This document shows, in pieces, positions 36,172-48,522 of a DNA stretch of 64,000 nt. The stretch comes from Jacaranda mimosifolia (taxonomy: Eukaryota > Streptophyta > Magnoliopsida > Lamiales > Bignoniaceae), in the NCBI GenBank assembly GCA_018894105.1, contig CM032128.1, positions 29,597,299 to 29,661,298 on the forward strand. Reading direction: 5' to 3'. The notes below the pieces were generated by a model. It saw nothing but the letters and a program-made list of their open reading frames with translations, searched no databases and had not been told where the DNA came from. Made by a program: the position numbers and the translations under genes. Position 1 is the stretch's first letter; each line of letters begins with the position of its first letter.

Positions 36172-36791
36172 ATTTGAACTACTCAGTTTTGTTTTTTTTT
36201 TAAGAGGGAGGGGGAGGAGATAAGAGGAACCACCCAGATTCGTTGTCCCAGCGCTGTCGATATTCTTAATCAGTCGAGGATTCGTAATACATGGGAATGG
36301 TTTGAAGGTTTTGATGAAATGTCTCTTCCCGCCTGTCCTGCAAAATTACCCACAAGGCAAGACATCTTGATGAGGATGATGTTTCAGTCCATGTAATGGC
36401 ACAGCTCAATGTGGATGATGTATGTATATCTCGAAATTTTATTACATTTATACAAAAATCCTACCCATTGACACAGACCCAGACAAACATCAAATGATCT
36501 TGGAACTTATAAAAGTACTAAGCAAAAAAGCTTGGCAAAATTCAAAATGAAGCAAGAATATGACATGAAAAGACCTAAACTCACTTTGCTGACTGCCAAA
36601 TTATAAATGTAGCAATTTATTAAAGCCCAGTGAAAGCATTCTCTGAGAACAATACTTCTGTACGATTAGTCAACAATATGCTGGCCCTGGTATTCTACAG
36701 AAGATCATCACTAAATTACAAAATCTTCCATTTTTCAGTTTCCACTATACAGTCATCACAGGGGGATACAAACCTACATTGTTATTTCTGA

Positions 36792-39477
36792 TCAAGGCCT
36801 TACTCTTACCCACTCATAACGCCCCGGGATTGGTAAATCATTCACAATGTCAAAATTGTACCTGCAAACATAATGTGCAACAAGAACGTGGGTTAATCAG
36901 CTAAATCAGGGCCTCAACATTTAAAATCTAACAGAGATGCATTTCAAGTTACAGTATCTGAAATAATAAATATAATCAAGGAGAGGATATTTCACTTTTC
37001 CATAAAAAGTTGCTGCTGTGATTGCTCTTCACGGGCGAAAAGTTCTTCCAACTCACACAAGGTAGGGACATTTATAAGAAGGGGCCGACTGGCTGCAGTT
37101 GAGCATGTCTGGTTCGTAGTTGAACCAGGGGTAGAGATGGTGTCAGTAACTCTGATTAAACTGCATGGCGTGTTTTCTCGGATGCCCCTGCTGAAAAGGC
37201 TGAACATCAATACATGTTCATATGTTTCATACAAACTTCACAGCAGGTGCCTATCATGCACGATAAGGTCCACATGCAGAAAAATTGAGAACGCTAGATT
37301 GTTAGAGTGATAAAGTCTATCTATTTGGGTGGTACATGAACAGATACCCCAGGTATCGTTTTCTAATCTTGCTGTGGTCCCATAAAGAAGGCATTATTGC
37401 CATCAGAGGTAAGATCTAAAGAGCCATTGCTGCAACTACAGTACAAAAAAGGGAAAATTAACCGATCAATAATGGTGCAGTAAATTCTACACAACTAGAT
37501 TCCCTATTATTCCTTTCACTAAAGTGGTATACTGGCAAAATTTTCAATTAAAACAATGTTTCTGGTTATTTTCCTGTTTCATTTGAAGGACCACAATGAA
37601 ATAGAAGAAAGCCAGACTGATTAAAAGATGGTAGAGTGGTAGAGTGCAAAAGCTAATTCAAATAACAAAATATTTTCTACAGCAAAATTTACAGCCAAGC
37701 ATATTCTTGATTCCTTTCCATCTGTACTGCAATAGTACAGAAAAAATAGAAGCAAGTAAGCAGCACCGTTGGTGTAGGGGAAAAATTATAAAACCATCTA
37801 ACTACAACAGTAGTGGGGTTATTTTCATGTGTGTGTGCTATCAGTTATAAATACACATAAAGTAAGTGGGGCTACGTCTCAGAAGCCGATATTGTTTATT
37901 TTTCACTAAAGAATGATTCAGTCACAATCGATGCATGCTTTTTGTGAAAGCAATTCACACAGTTTCCATGTCTGGTATAAAATACTGCTCTAATACAATG
38001 CAGAAAACCAACCCTTTTATAGCTTTATAGAGACTCAAAGGATGGAAAAGCTATTATAGTAAATACTTAGCTTCTCATGTAACACATGGATATTGCTTCA
38101 AGAAGAAAATGTTGTAATAACAAATCAAAAGGACTTGAGGAAACCCAAATACATCCAGCTGAGCATCCATTTCAGTGTTAAGATTGTAAAGACATTGGAA
38201 TAAAGTCATAATCTTTCCCATCAAATTAAAAACAGAGAAATTAAACGTACTTTGTTTAAAGAACTCAACTTGAGAGAATAACTACAAAGAAGAAACTTTG
38301 ATGAAAAGAAAAAAAGTAGGGGAAAAAATGTTCAATCTAAGAACCTCAAAGTGCTGTTTGAGAAATAAAATTCCGCTCCTGCTACTAGAACTCCCAATAT
38401 ATGAACACTGTGAAACTGAAAAATAAATGTACGAAGGGAAGAAGATATAAAAGTGTAATGCCAATATATGAACACTCTGAAACTGAAAAATAAATGTACG
38501 AAGGGAAGAAGATAAAAAAGCGTAATGCCAATATATGAACACTGTGAAACTGAAAAATAAATGTACGAAGGGAAGAAGATAAAAAAGTGTAATGGTGCTC
38601 ATAAGGGCAATTTCAAAGGCAAAACAAAAGAAGCCAAACGGGCATGAGTTCTTTCAAACAAAATCAACATATTTCTACAAGTCCGAATGGCCAAGACTGC
38701 TTTATTCCCCCCAAAAGAAAATTTAAATAGACTGAATTGTGCCCTGAATTAAGACTGGGGGGGCAAAAAAAAAGGAGGATGTCCATTTTTATGAGAATAA
38801 AAAACTGAACACCAAAAAAGTAGAGGTGAGGAGGAAAGGTAAGAATTGATATTGCCTTTTGTTTTTCTTTGTTATCCATGAAACTCACTTTTTCTAAGTA
38901 AACAAAAACCGGAAACTGCAATAAAGGAGAAATAAAAGAAATCTGTCACCTCCCTCCTTCCTTCAAGAAACATTCAGAAGAAAAACATAAACTTTCTATC
39001 AGAATCAGCCACAGACATATGTATGAACATAAATTCGGAAATAATTAAAAATAAATAAAAACTAGTTAAAACATAACATGCGTGAATATACCTCTCACTA
39101 GCTTCGCCATCCAAATTATTTTCCCCAAAAGATGCCTCAATTCCGAAACCCTCCGTTTCAATCGAGCTCGAAATCAAATCCGTTGGCAGAAATTCTTCAC
39201 CATCTCTAGCTTCCGGTTCTTCGTTTCCTCTGCAACCACATGTGTGACGAACTTTTGGCGGATTATGTTGCTGCGGGGATTTCTCGAGGCGCCGCGAGCG
39301 AAGCTCAAGGTAACACGAGTCAGGTTTCGACGTAGGAGAAGCGACCAAGGCTGCAGAAGATTGCAGCCGCTGGAGTGCTAGGGTTTTGGCGCGAGTACAA
39401 ACGCCGAGGGAGGACCGGGAGACTTCCATCACGGCCACGTCGCCTGTCACTTTAGCTTTTCTCATGTATTTCCCCAT
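36792..39477 (-). CDS. KRP: Cyclin-dependent kinase inhibitor, KRP/ICK family (copy A, intact)
   Basis: Inhibits CDK-cyclin complexes in the nucleus and restrains cell-cycle progression. Three exons join in frame: 39092-39477, 36996-37187 and 36792-36861, giving 648 bp, 215 aa. The start chosen is the inner ATG (MGKYMRKAKV), the typical KRP beginning, rather than an upstream in-frame ATG at 39528. Conserved family blocks: SSLGVCTRAKTLALQ at residues 22-36 (Cys where the paralogue has Arg), YLELRSRRLEK at 56-66, EASFGENNLD near 116-125, ENTPCSLIR with STPGSTT in exon 2, and the CDK-binding tail EELFAREE, YNFDIVNDLPIPGRYEWVRV. Intron 1 is long (about 1.9 kb) with a tandem repeat. A second copy lies about 9 kb to the right in the same orientation. 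Which Arabidopsis KRP it corresponds to is not certain. Confidence 0.93.
38394..38594. repeat. 67-bp unit repeated three times in KRP copy A intron 1
   Basis: Copies start at 38394, 38461 and 38528, each beginning CCAATATATGAACACT and containing AAATGTACGAAGGGAAGAAG. They differ at only a few positions, so the expansion is recent. No equivalent array exists in KRP copy B. Confidence 0.95.
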
Positions 39478-40932
39478 TATTATTCTCTGTATGTTGCTTC
39501 GAAACGTGTGTTCCTCAGATTTTATCACTAATCTACAGCTTCTTTCATGTATAGTAGTCTAGACAGAGGCCGCGGGAGATAGTGATTAGGCTTAAAATTT
39601 TGAGAAAATTATTAATTATATATATATATATTTAAAAGATTTAGGCAAATAATTTTTTGACCCAAAATCAATTTTTCACTCAAAACAATCCAACTAAATT
39701 CCTGGCTAAACTAACATGATAAAATTTAATGAGTTAACTTTTTAATAGAAAATTTTTCTTTAAATTGTTTAAATTATTCAATTGTGGTTTTAACTTTTTT
39801 TGATAAATATATTTCTTGAATTTCAAGTATTTTTGAAATCATATTAATTATACTAAAAGATTGAAACTTTTTAAAATTTATAATTAGATTTTATAAAAAT
39901 ATTTTCTAGAAATGAGTGAATACAATTAATTAAAGAAAATGAAATTTTAAACTTTAAAAAATTAATAACTAAAAAACTTTTTATTATATGAAATTTAAGG
40001 GTATTCTCATCTAAAAATAGAGTGAAATTTAATAAATGGACCTTTTGAAAATAAAAAGAAATTTTGAAATAAATTTTATATATTGAAAAATAATTTTACG
40101 GATTTTGACATATAAAAATTTATTTTAAGAGTTTTTAGTAATATTTCAAAAAAAAATATTAGTTCATTATGTTTAGCAATGAGATTATTTCCTAAAGCTT
40201 TTACAATGTATAATATATATTTTAGATTTCATACTTAATTTATGGTGTACTATAAATATTGTAATATATTATATTCCTTGCACTTATTTTACATGAAAAA
40301 TGTTAAAAGTGGAAGGGCTCGGAAGTGTTTGGGAGGTGGGCTGGTGGGGTTGGGGGATGACAGGGATGTCATCTTACTTCGCGAGTTCACTTTCTCATTA
40401 TTTTGAACAAATGGCAATGGCTATATTACCGGCTAATGGGTATTTATGGGAAATTCAAGAGTCAATAGTGATGGATTGAGTGTATATCTATGGATAAAAT
40501 TATTCATATTTTATCAGGTATAAAATAATAGATTTATTACACGTAATTATAGATAATGAATAATCTACGAATACTCATAGTAAATTCTCATTTTTAATGT
40601 TTGCATATAAATTAATATGTATCTTTTTAATTGACATAATAATATTCAAATATTATCTGAACAAAACTAATAATAGAGATTATAAATTTCAAATATTATA
40701 TTGAATATGTATTTAAAGCATATCAATAATGTTGTAGTTTGAAAACTAGAACTCAAATGTTTAAACATCACTAAATTTAAGTTATATTATATTTCGAAGT
40801 TTAAATTTAAATTTCATTATATATTAAAAAAATTTAAACTAAAAATTTAAATATCATTTAAATATTCTTTTTGTCATAAAAAAGGTATCATACATTCAAA
40901 GTATTTGTGAAAAAAAGAGAAAAATCTAAAAT

Positions 40933-40956
40933 TGTGTGTGTGTGTGTGTGTGTGTG
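40933..40956. repeat. (TG)12 microsatellite
   Basis: Perfect dinucleotide run in intergenic DNA. Confidence 0.95.
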
Positions 40957-41611
40957 ATTATTCCCAACTTACTCTTGAATATCTAAGGGTTAGGTCAAAA
41001 AGGGTCTGCCAATTAAGGAGATTGAAAATATGAAACATATTACCCGCATTTTCTTTAAGTACCTAAAGGTGATGGATAATTTTTTGCTGAGCCTACGGCT
41101 ATATCAGGGGATGACAATGGGGTAAAAGTCTCAGACTTGCTTCGTCAAGATTTTTGTGGATTTGAGCCGCATCCCACTCTGAATTTAAGACCCGACGGAT
41201 TCGACCCATTAATTAGAGATTTGCTAAACTTGATTTATAATTTTAAAAATATTAAGAAATATATCTTTTTAAAAAAAATAGTATTACAATAACTTATTGA
41301 GTATGAAAAACCAATATCATTAACGATAAATTAGTTATTTAAAAACCTTATATATGCATGTTTTATTTCTTCAAAAATTAAGAATTGCTAAACATTTTTG
41401 TTATTTTAATATACATTGAATGCATAGATTATTTGTTATAGCAAAACTGTTACGTCTCCCTCACAAAGCCTATTTTGATTATGTCCCCTTTGTATGAAAG
41501 CAAATTGAAACTATTATGGCCGTTGCAAATCTTCTTAACATGGCAGGTAAAGATTGGGAGATAACTAAATGATGCAGGAAAATATGGAATCTTCCTTGTA
41601 CAAGTCATAGT

Positions 41612-41885
41612 AGTTTTGGCATGTTACTGTTGCATTATTCTTGGAGAAAAATAAGCTAATTGAAGACTTACTCTACTGAAAACACATATTGCTATTTATT
41701 ATAATAGAGTCTTTGATTCAAGACAGCGAGTGCTATTCTGAGTTGATAAGTTTTGGCATGTTACTGTTGCATTATTCTTGGAGAAAAATAAGCTAATTGA
41801 AGACTTACTCTACTGAAAACACACATTGCTATTTATTAGAATAGAGTCTTTGATTCAAGACAGCGAGTGTTATTCTGAGTTGATA
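41612..41885. repeat. 137-bp tandem duplication
   Basis: Copies at 41612-41748 and 41749-41885, each starting AGTTTTGGCATGTTACTG and ending GAGTTGATA. They differ at about three positions (for example ACACAT against ACACAC). No coding potential was seen. Confidence 0.95.
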
Positions 41886-44800
41886 AGATTGTTCCTTTAC
41901 TCTCCACTTTGTTCTATTGAGTATAGTCTGTTGAGTGTTCTGCTACAGCTTTGTGAGATTTTGGCAAGTTAGCGCTGCTCATTGTACTTGCCCTATTTGC
42001 TTTACTAATAATATTTGCAGATTCAAAATCCTAAGTCCTCTGGTTTAGGTAGTGGATTAGACCCGCCGAACCACTATAACTATCGCGTCTCATTTATTTA
42101 TACTTCTGCTATATCTGAAATTTTAGTTATATCTGGAACTTCAAGTTTATTCCTTGATTTATTACTTGACTCTTTTGAGTCATTTACCCTTTTGGGTTCA
42201 TATTATCTTTCAAATACAATCATTTTTATGTAGAATATACATGTAAATTTTATACTCTTTTAAGTATATATATATATATATATATATGATAAGGTAGAGC
42301 TCAGGTACCAACTCAAGACTACTTTGCCTCGCATAGCTTTAGCCTCACATTTTAAAAAGGCAACCCTATCTTGCCCATCCATTCTCCTTGATCGCCTTTA
42401 GGTTGACTCACACACAAGGGTTACCACAACAACAGCATAAGCTTCCGACACTATCAATTGCTTGCAAGTTGATCAATCAACTTCAATCAAAAGTGAAGAA
42501 GATCCATGTCACTTATATTAAGGGGAACTGACGAATTGTCGATATCAACCTCAAGAGGTTGGGCACGCATGCGACTAGCATGGAAAACGGTATTAAATAA
42601 CTCCAAATTTTCTGTCAACCATCCTCTTCGCATTTTATACTGCCATCCGCTTGTCTTCTCCACATTAACTATATCGTCAACCAACTTCCTCTCTATTAAA
42701 TGAGACAGACCTGCCACTGTACCATCGGGTGACCAAAAACATATTAACTAACATTGTGCAAAAGACCTAAGTTCTCCTAAAACCTAGTGAAATTGTACCT
42801 CTCTATAGGGAGCCAAATGTTTCGACTTCTTGCTTTTAGGTTTGCCTCCCCACCATAAAACCCCCTCCCATAAATGCTACAAGTGTGCTTTTATTTTTCT
42901 TTTTGGCCCTCTACATTCGCTTGACTTAACTTAAGCATCAAACAGTTCTACTCAAAGCTACCTCAACAAGTTTAACGTGCTTTTCTTTAACTATAAAATT
43001 TAACACGTGCTCGATCCACCAATTCAAGGGAAAAAATATATATAAGTCACTCTACCTCACTCACTTCTCCCAGCATCCTTCTCAGACACTTAACCAACCA
43101 AAGAATACTTCATCAATATTATAAGTTTACTCCATCATGAAAATAATAATATTATCATGATAAATAGTTTATACATTTAATATTTTTCAAAATAATAAAA
43201 ATATTAGCAATTTATAATTTTTCAAAAATTAAAACATACAGTCTGAGCCACCCTAGACTCCAGCAATGTGGCGGCAGCTAAAAAAATATTAATAAATATT
43301 TAACTTAAAAAATAATATTAAAGGAAAAGTGCTGTGCTAATTATAAATTGAGGGAGTAAAGCGCTTTTTGAATTCCTGGGCTACACGATAAAAAGTTCGA
43401 AATATGAAGTGCGGTTTACCTAATTAAAACGAAAAGAAAGCACTTAAATTTTGAGATCATTTTTTCCACAATGCTAATTATTACTCCCAATATATATTCT
43501 CCGGCAATGGTTCCTAAGAAACCTGTGGTGCATTATTGCAAGAAAGACGTTGTATTTCAGTTGTGGTATTCAACAACCTAGTCATTGTGGGAACATCCAA
43601 TGTCCAAATATCCATCCAAGAAGACATTGACAAGTTACATTTTGAACCACCCCCATTACAAGATGCAGAAGGAGCCAAGAGAAAAACTGAGTTGGTGAGT
43701 TGATTTACATGTGTACGCCATTTCTCAGCTTTGCTTTACATGTTTCTGCACATATCAAATTGGACAGAAGATGCTCCTAGGTTTGTACATCTTTTAATCA
43801 AATCTCTTTTGACAAATGATTAATGAAACACCTTAAAAATATTTAAAGAAATAGAGAAATTGAAATGATGTATAAGAATGATTCAGAGAATATTCTTTTA
43901 GTCAACGGATCAGAACACGACTAATCCAAACTTCCAAACTTGAACTTGAGATTAAATATGAACTAGGATGTTGCCCGAGATCTCGACTAAAATTTCCGAC
44001 AATCAAATCAGTGACAAAGTCGATAAACAGGATTAAAGAAAATAAAACAAAGGACAAACTACCAAATATATCCGCATACCTATAAAGTGTAGTGTTAGAT
44101 ATATTTACAGTAGGTAGTAGGTAATATTTGATACGTTCTTGAATTAATATGGTCCCATTTAAGACATCTGATGTATCAAATTTGACCACCATTCTTAAGT
44201 TAAGTAGGGCTTAAATCAGGTTAAGTCTATTCGACTCATTGTATTAAAACGCAAGTCCTAAATTTCATTAAGAGCATTTTGAGAATGCCATGTTGATAGT
44301 AGAATATTTATGTAATATGGTATGAGTACGTTTGAATTGATTTGTCATAATAAACTCATTCTATAATAAATATTTTCTCAGTCATTATGATGGTTGATCG
44401 TACCAAAACATAATCTCTAAGGGGGCCAGGATTTGTAAAATCTAGGGTTCAAGGGGTTGATGCAGGTATAGACAACCTACAAGCCATCAGCCCTCGGACC
44501 CCTACACCAAATTTGTCCAAATTTGTACTGGTGGTGTTGTTAAATGGGAACAAAAGATACAAGTTCACATCACCAAATCTAAGGTTTCAACGTATTTGGT
44601 CACAATTTTGTGACACATGAAAGAAATATCTCAGTCAAAGTAAAATACTAAAAGAAAAAGAAATAGGGTGTGCAGGGCCTCACAATGTCCCATGTGAGCA
44701 TAACAAAAAATTTACTTGCAAGAAGCCAACAAAAAGGGTCTTGAAGTACTTGGGATTCAATAAATGCCCACTTGATTTTGCTCGGCAGCTTTTATGTTCA

Positions 44801-45243
44801 GGAAGGTGACAAGCACTAATATCATATTTGGTAGGGTTTGGAAAAATCCAGCCCCGACAGGTTTCAGAACCTGAAGCCCACACACTGATATTTTACCATG
44901 GAGGATTTCAAATGTTAAAAAGCAATAACTCTTTGAGAGCAACAGCTGACTTCTTCGAGGCTTGTTATTTTCAAACATCATTTACTTTCTCTCTATGTTA
45001 TGGAGTTGTCTTCACAAGCATTCAGATTTTATTTTTACTGCAACTTAAGCTTTTGTGTTATGTTGAATTCATGAGGCAGTTGAATTTCCGGAGTCCATGT
45101 TATTTCTGCAAATGTAGGACTATATATTTTACCAAGACATCAACAATTGCCCCACCGTGTCCGAACGAACAGTGCAACTCTCCATCCACTTCAGAGATCA
45201 GGGCACGGGACCATCAAATCCAACTTTGGATACACTTAAGGGA

Positions 45244-45269
45244 TCCGGACTACAATATTGTAGTCCGGA
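45244..45269. repeat. Perfect 26-bp palindrome
   Basis: TCCGGACTACAAT is followed immediately by its exact reverse complement, with no spacer. The flanks are not paired. No gene lies next to it. Confidence 0.95.
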
Positions 45270-46124
45270 CAACATGAGAACCACCAGGGCTCCTTTCTTC
45301 TTGAAAATCTATAGATCCCTTATCAATGTATGGACACATTGAATTTAGAAATAATCAAGTTCGAACTGATGACTAACACTCTTCATTGAGTTATTACGAA
45401 CTCAAGCAGGGGACCCCAAGTAGAAATTAGCCATGAAATACAAAACTCCTACCACAACATGTACAATTACAACCGGAAGAACAGTATACACGCAGACACA
45501 GCATTCTTTAGGGAGAAAATAATATATGATACGTTCTTGTTTGTGAGAGCAACACCATTGTTTTCCATATATCAAATTGTGCATAATATTATCATGTAGA
45601 ATTTACATAAACCACTTCTTCTTGCTCCTGCATAACCTTATGTTGAAACTTGAAGCACTACTTACCAGTTCCAATGTTATAAACCAAAGTACATTCGACG
45701 TTGAAATTTATTTCCCATTGGTTACTCGGATGATTTCTGAAAGATGTCAAGCATGGCATCCATGCTGCTACATTCTGTTCGGTAAAAGGCGGGGTGGGGG
45801 GTGCGGGGGCAAATACCAAGTCGACAAGAGAAGGAAAATTAGCACCTAACTATAATTACCTGCAAACTACAAGGATAGAACTTTATAAAAGCCTAATGTT
45901 ACATTCTGTGCGATTCTACTTCTAAATGGTTAGTTTGCAATGCCTGGGCCCAGTATTCTACAGACACTAAACTTACACTTCTTTCATAACTACTACTCCA
46001 CTTTACAGCAATTAAGGATTTGCAGCAGTAACATTGTAATTCTACCTTCTTTCCTAAGTGAGTTTCTGACCATGACAAGTTACAGTTGTTGCAATGCATG
46101 AAATCAACAATTCCTTTTTTCTGC

Positions 46125-48522
46125 TCAAGGCATCACTCTTACCCACTCATAACGTCCAGGGAGGGGCATATCATTCACAATGTCGAAATTATACCTGTGG
46201 GTAAACCAATGAAAGATATGGCTTATTAGCTAAGAATTCACAATCAGATTATTCATATGTATGGACATGGTTTGAACTCAAATCAGCAGAAGGAACAATT
46301 AGTATAGCACATACTTATCAATAAAATGGCGCTTCTGCGGCTCCTCTGCGTGGGCGAAAAATTCCTCCATTTCACGAGCTGTAGGAACATTCCTAAGAAT
46401 TGCATTTTGGGGCCTTTCATTGCCAACAGTAGAACTTCTCTGCTTTGTAGAAGATCCAGGTGTTGTGATAGCATCCTGCAGCCCTGATCAAACTGCATGG
46501 GGTGCTTTCTCTGGTGCCCCTGCTGTCAAGACAGCCTAATTAGCACTTGCTATTCTTTACATACAAAACCAGAAATAATTTTTCAATAGAAGGGGGAAAT
46601 GTTAATCCTTAAATACTCATCATTGGCATCAAAGACTCAATATTATTATCTTTTTTTGAAGTGGTCCACAAAGAAAATACAATGTTATAATCAACAAATA
46701 CTGTCTAGTGTAGAAAAGCAATTGCAGGAAATGCTCCAGAAAAAAGTTTGTTTCTTCTAATTAAATAAAAATATTAAAACAAAGTAACAATTATCTCATG
46801 ACCAAGGACATTCAAACATGATGACAATAGTTAAGTGAATTCTGAACAGCTAACTCTCATAATTCTATCACTTGTGCCTGAGCATTAAATCCAGCAACAA
46901 AAGATCCATCCATCTATTTTCAGAATTCGAAGCCAGGAATATTCACTGATCTAATTTTTTCAACAATGTAATAACAAAATAACGAATATATATCATCGAC
47001 GTTTGCAAACCGGCACATGTGTTATGCATGTTCCATTTACAGTAATTGGGACTGCCTTGTGATGCAGAAGCAAGAATTACCGCGTTTAAAATAAATAAGA
47101 ATGACAATGATAACAATAATAATAATAATAATTAAGTGAAGTGATAAATAGTTAGTGAACCAAGACAGGGAGGGGAAAAAAGGGAGCTTATCAGCACACT
47201 CTTAGCTGCTCAGAGAACTCAAAAAAAAATCAGAAACAAGGAGTAATTTCCTAGTAAGAACACCAAAATATGATTTTCAAGAGGGAAAAAGAAAAAGTAA
47301 TCTCAGCAATGCAGTAGTTGCTCCGTCTTTATAGTCAAAGAGATTACCACTAACAATAAAAACAATCACATTTTACGCAGCTGCAAAAATGTACGGTCAT
47401 TCACTGCCAAGGGAGGAAGAGGGGATAGAGAGAGAAATTTTAAGATAAAATAAATATAAACAAAAAAATTTTAAAAAATAGAAAAAATGGTGCGCATAAG
47501 GGCAAAACTTCATGTGGGAAAAGAAACCCTTATTTCTAAAAGTGATAATTAAAGCCTCTCAAAGAAATCTTTCAAACAAAATGCACAAATACACAAGGCT
47601 CAAAAGGCCAAGAATCCTTCCTTTAAGGCCCCCCCAAAACTTACCTTTTCTGTTTAAAGAAGGGAAAGGGGGGGGGGGGGGGGGGGGGGGGGTTCGATTT
47701 TTCACCATAGATCTTAAGAATAGAGTGCCCCTTTTAGAAAAATAAATTAATGTAAATATAATAAGAAAGTTATTGTAAAGACAGATCATATACCTTAAAA
47801 AACATATTTTCGTATAATTTCCACACTCATTTTTCTGAGGAAACAAAAAAGAAATTAGAAGTGCATCATCACATCACCTCCTCTTTCCCTCCTTCCCTCC
47901 ACTCTAATAACATTTCTAATCAAAATTAAAATTAAAAATCAAACGAACAGCAAAAATTCGGGAGCCACATATGTTAAGATGACATGAAATTACATGAGAA
48001 AATCACTTGATAAATCAATTACTACGCGCAAAATGCTTAAAACAATATATGACATATAAAAACTATATACCTTTCCCTAGCTTCCAAATCCAAATTATTT
48101 TCCCCTAAAGACGCCTCAATTTCCGAATCCCCAATTTCCAAACCTCGGCTTTGCCTTTCAAAGCATCCATCCTCTTCCTTAGCCGGCGCAATTGGAAAAC
48201 CCAACCCAGAACACGGTTTCCCCGGCGAACTTTCACTTTGAGGGTTCTCTTTATCCCTGCAAACGAAACCCTGTTTAGAAGCAGGGGTTTTTCTTGAATT
48301 CTGGAGATGCTGCCTGAGGAAAGGGGGTTTCTCAAGACGCCTGGAACGAAGCTCGAGATAATCGGGCTTTGGCGTTTGCAGCAAGGCATCAGCGGTGGCG
48401 GATGATTGGAGACGCTGGAGGGCTAGGGTTTTGGCCCGCGTACGGACGCCGAGGGAGGACTGAGAGACATCCACAACGCCGACGTCGGTTGTCCTTTTGG
48501 GTTTTCTAATGTATTTCCCCAT
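46125..48522 (-). pseudogene. KRP: KRP/ICK CDK inhibitor, copy B, frame broken in exon 2
   Basis: Same three-exon layout as copy A: 48071-48522, 46315-46519 and 46125-46194, with splice sites at equivalent points and the same phases. Exon 1 is open (MGKYIRKPKR; QSSLGVRTRAKTLALQ at 21-36; YLELRSRRLEK at 55-65; EIEASLGENNLD) and longer than in copy A. In exon 2, GTRESTPCSLIR is in frame. Between ATCAGG and GATGCTATC there are seven bases where copy A has six, and reading on gives a stop at 46417-46419 after 184 aa. The lost frame continues with the expected CDK-binding sequence (REMEEFFAHAEE, then YNFDIVNDMPLPGRYEWVRV in exon 3), which is otherwise well kept. Exon 2 is 205 bp against 192 bp, a difference not divisible by three. 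Either a recent inactivation or a sequencing error. Confidence 0.85.
47668..47692. repeat. 25-base G run in KRP copy B intron 1
   Basis: An uninterrupted G tract on the plus strand (C tract in the transcript). The corresponding place in the copy A intron has a G7 run (38757-38763), so the tract expanded after duplication, if the assembly is right. Confidence 0.9.

Larger units (their letters stand above)
39540..46100. other. AT-rich intergenic stretch between the two KRP copies
   Basis: No gene supported. It contains microsatellites, a 137-bp tandem duplication (41612-41885), a lone GGGATGACAATGGGG phrase at 41107 resembling the terminus of the element at 35522, and a perfect palindrome at 45244-45269. 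A minus-strand open frame at 42487-42717 (76 aa, MAGLSHLIERKLVDD) has no recognisable family and no clear splice context. The right end near 45900 matches sequence downstream of KRP copy A and belongs to the duplicated block. Confidence 0.5.

Noticed and set aside
38394..38594. Regularly spaced repeats suggesting a CRISPR-like array
   Set aside because: The whole 67-bp unit repeats head to tail with no unique spacers, in an intron of a plant gene; a plain tandem repeat.
42487..42717. 76-codon minus-strand frame (MAGLSHLIERKLVDD)
   Set aside because: The composition looks protein-like, but there is no known domain, no exon partner and no homologue I can name; left as part of the intergenic description.
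44828..45277. 149-codon plus-strand frame
   Set aside because: No recognisable family, Cys- and Leu-rich composition, overlaps the palindrome region, and no splice or promoter support.
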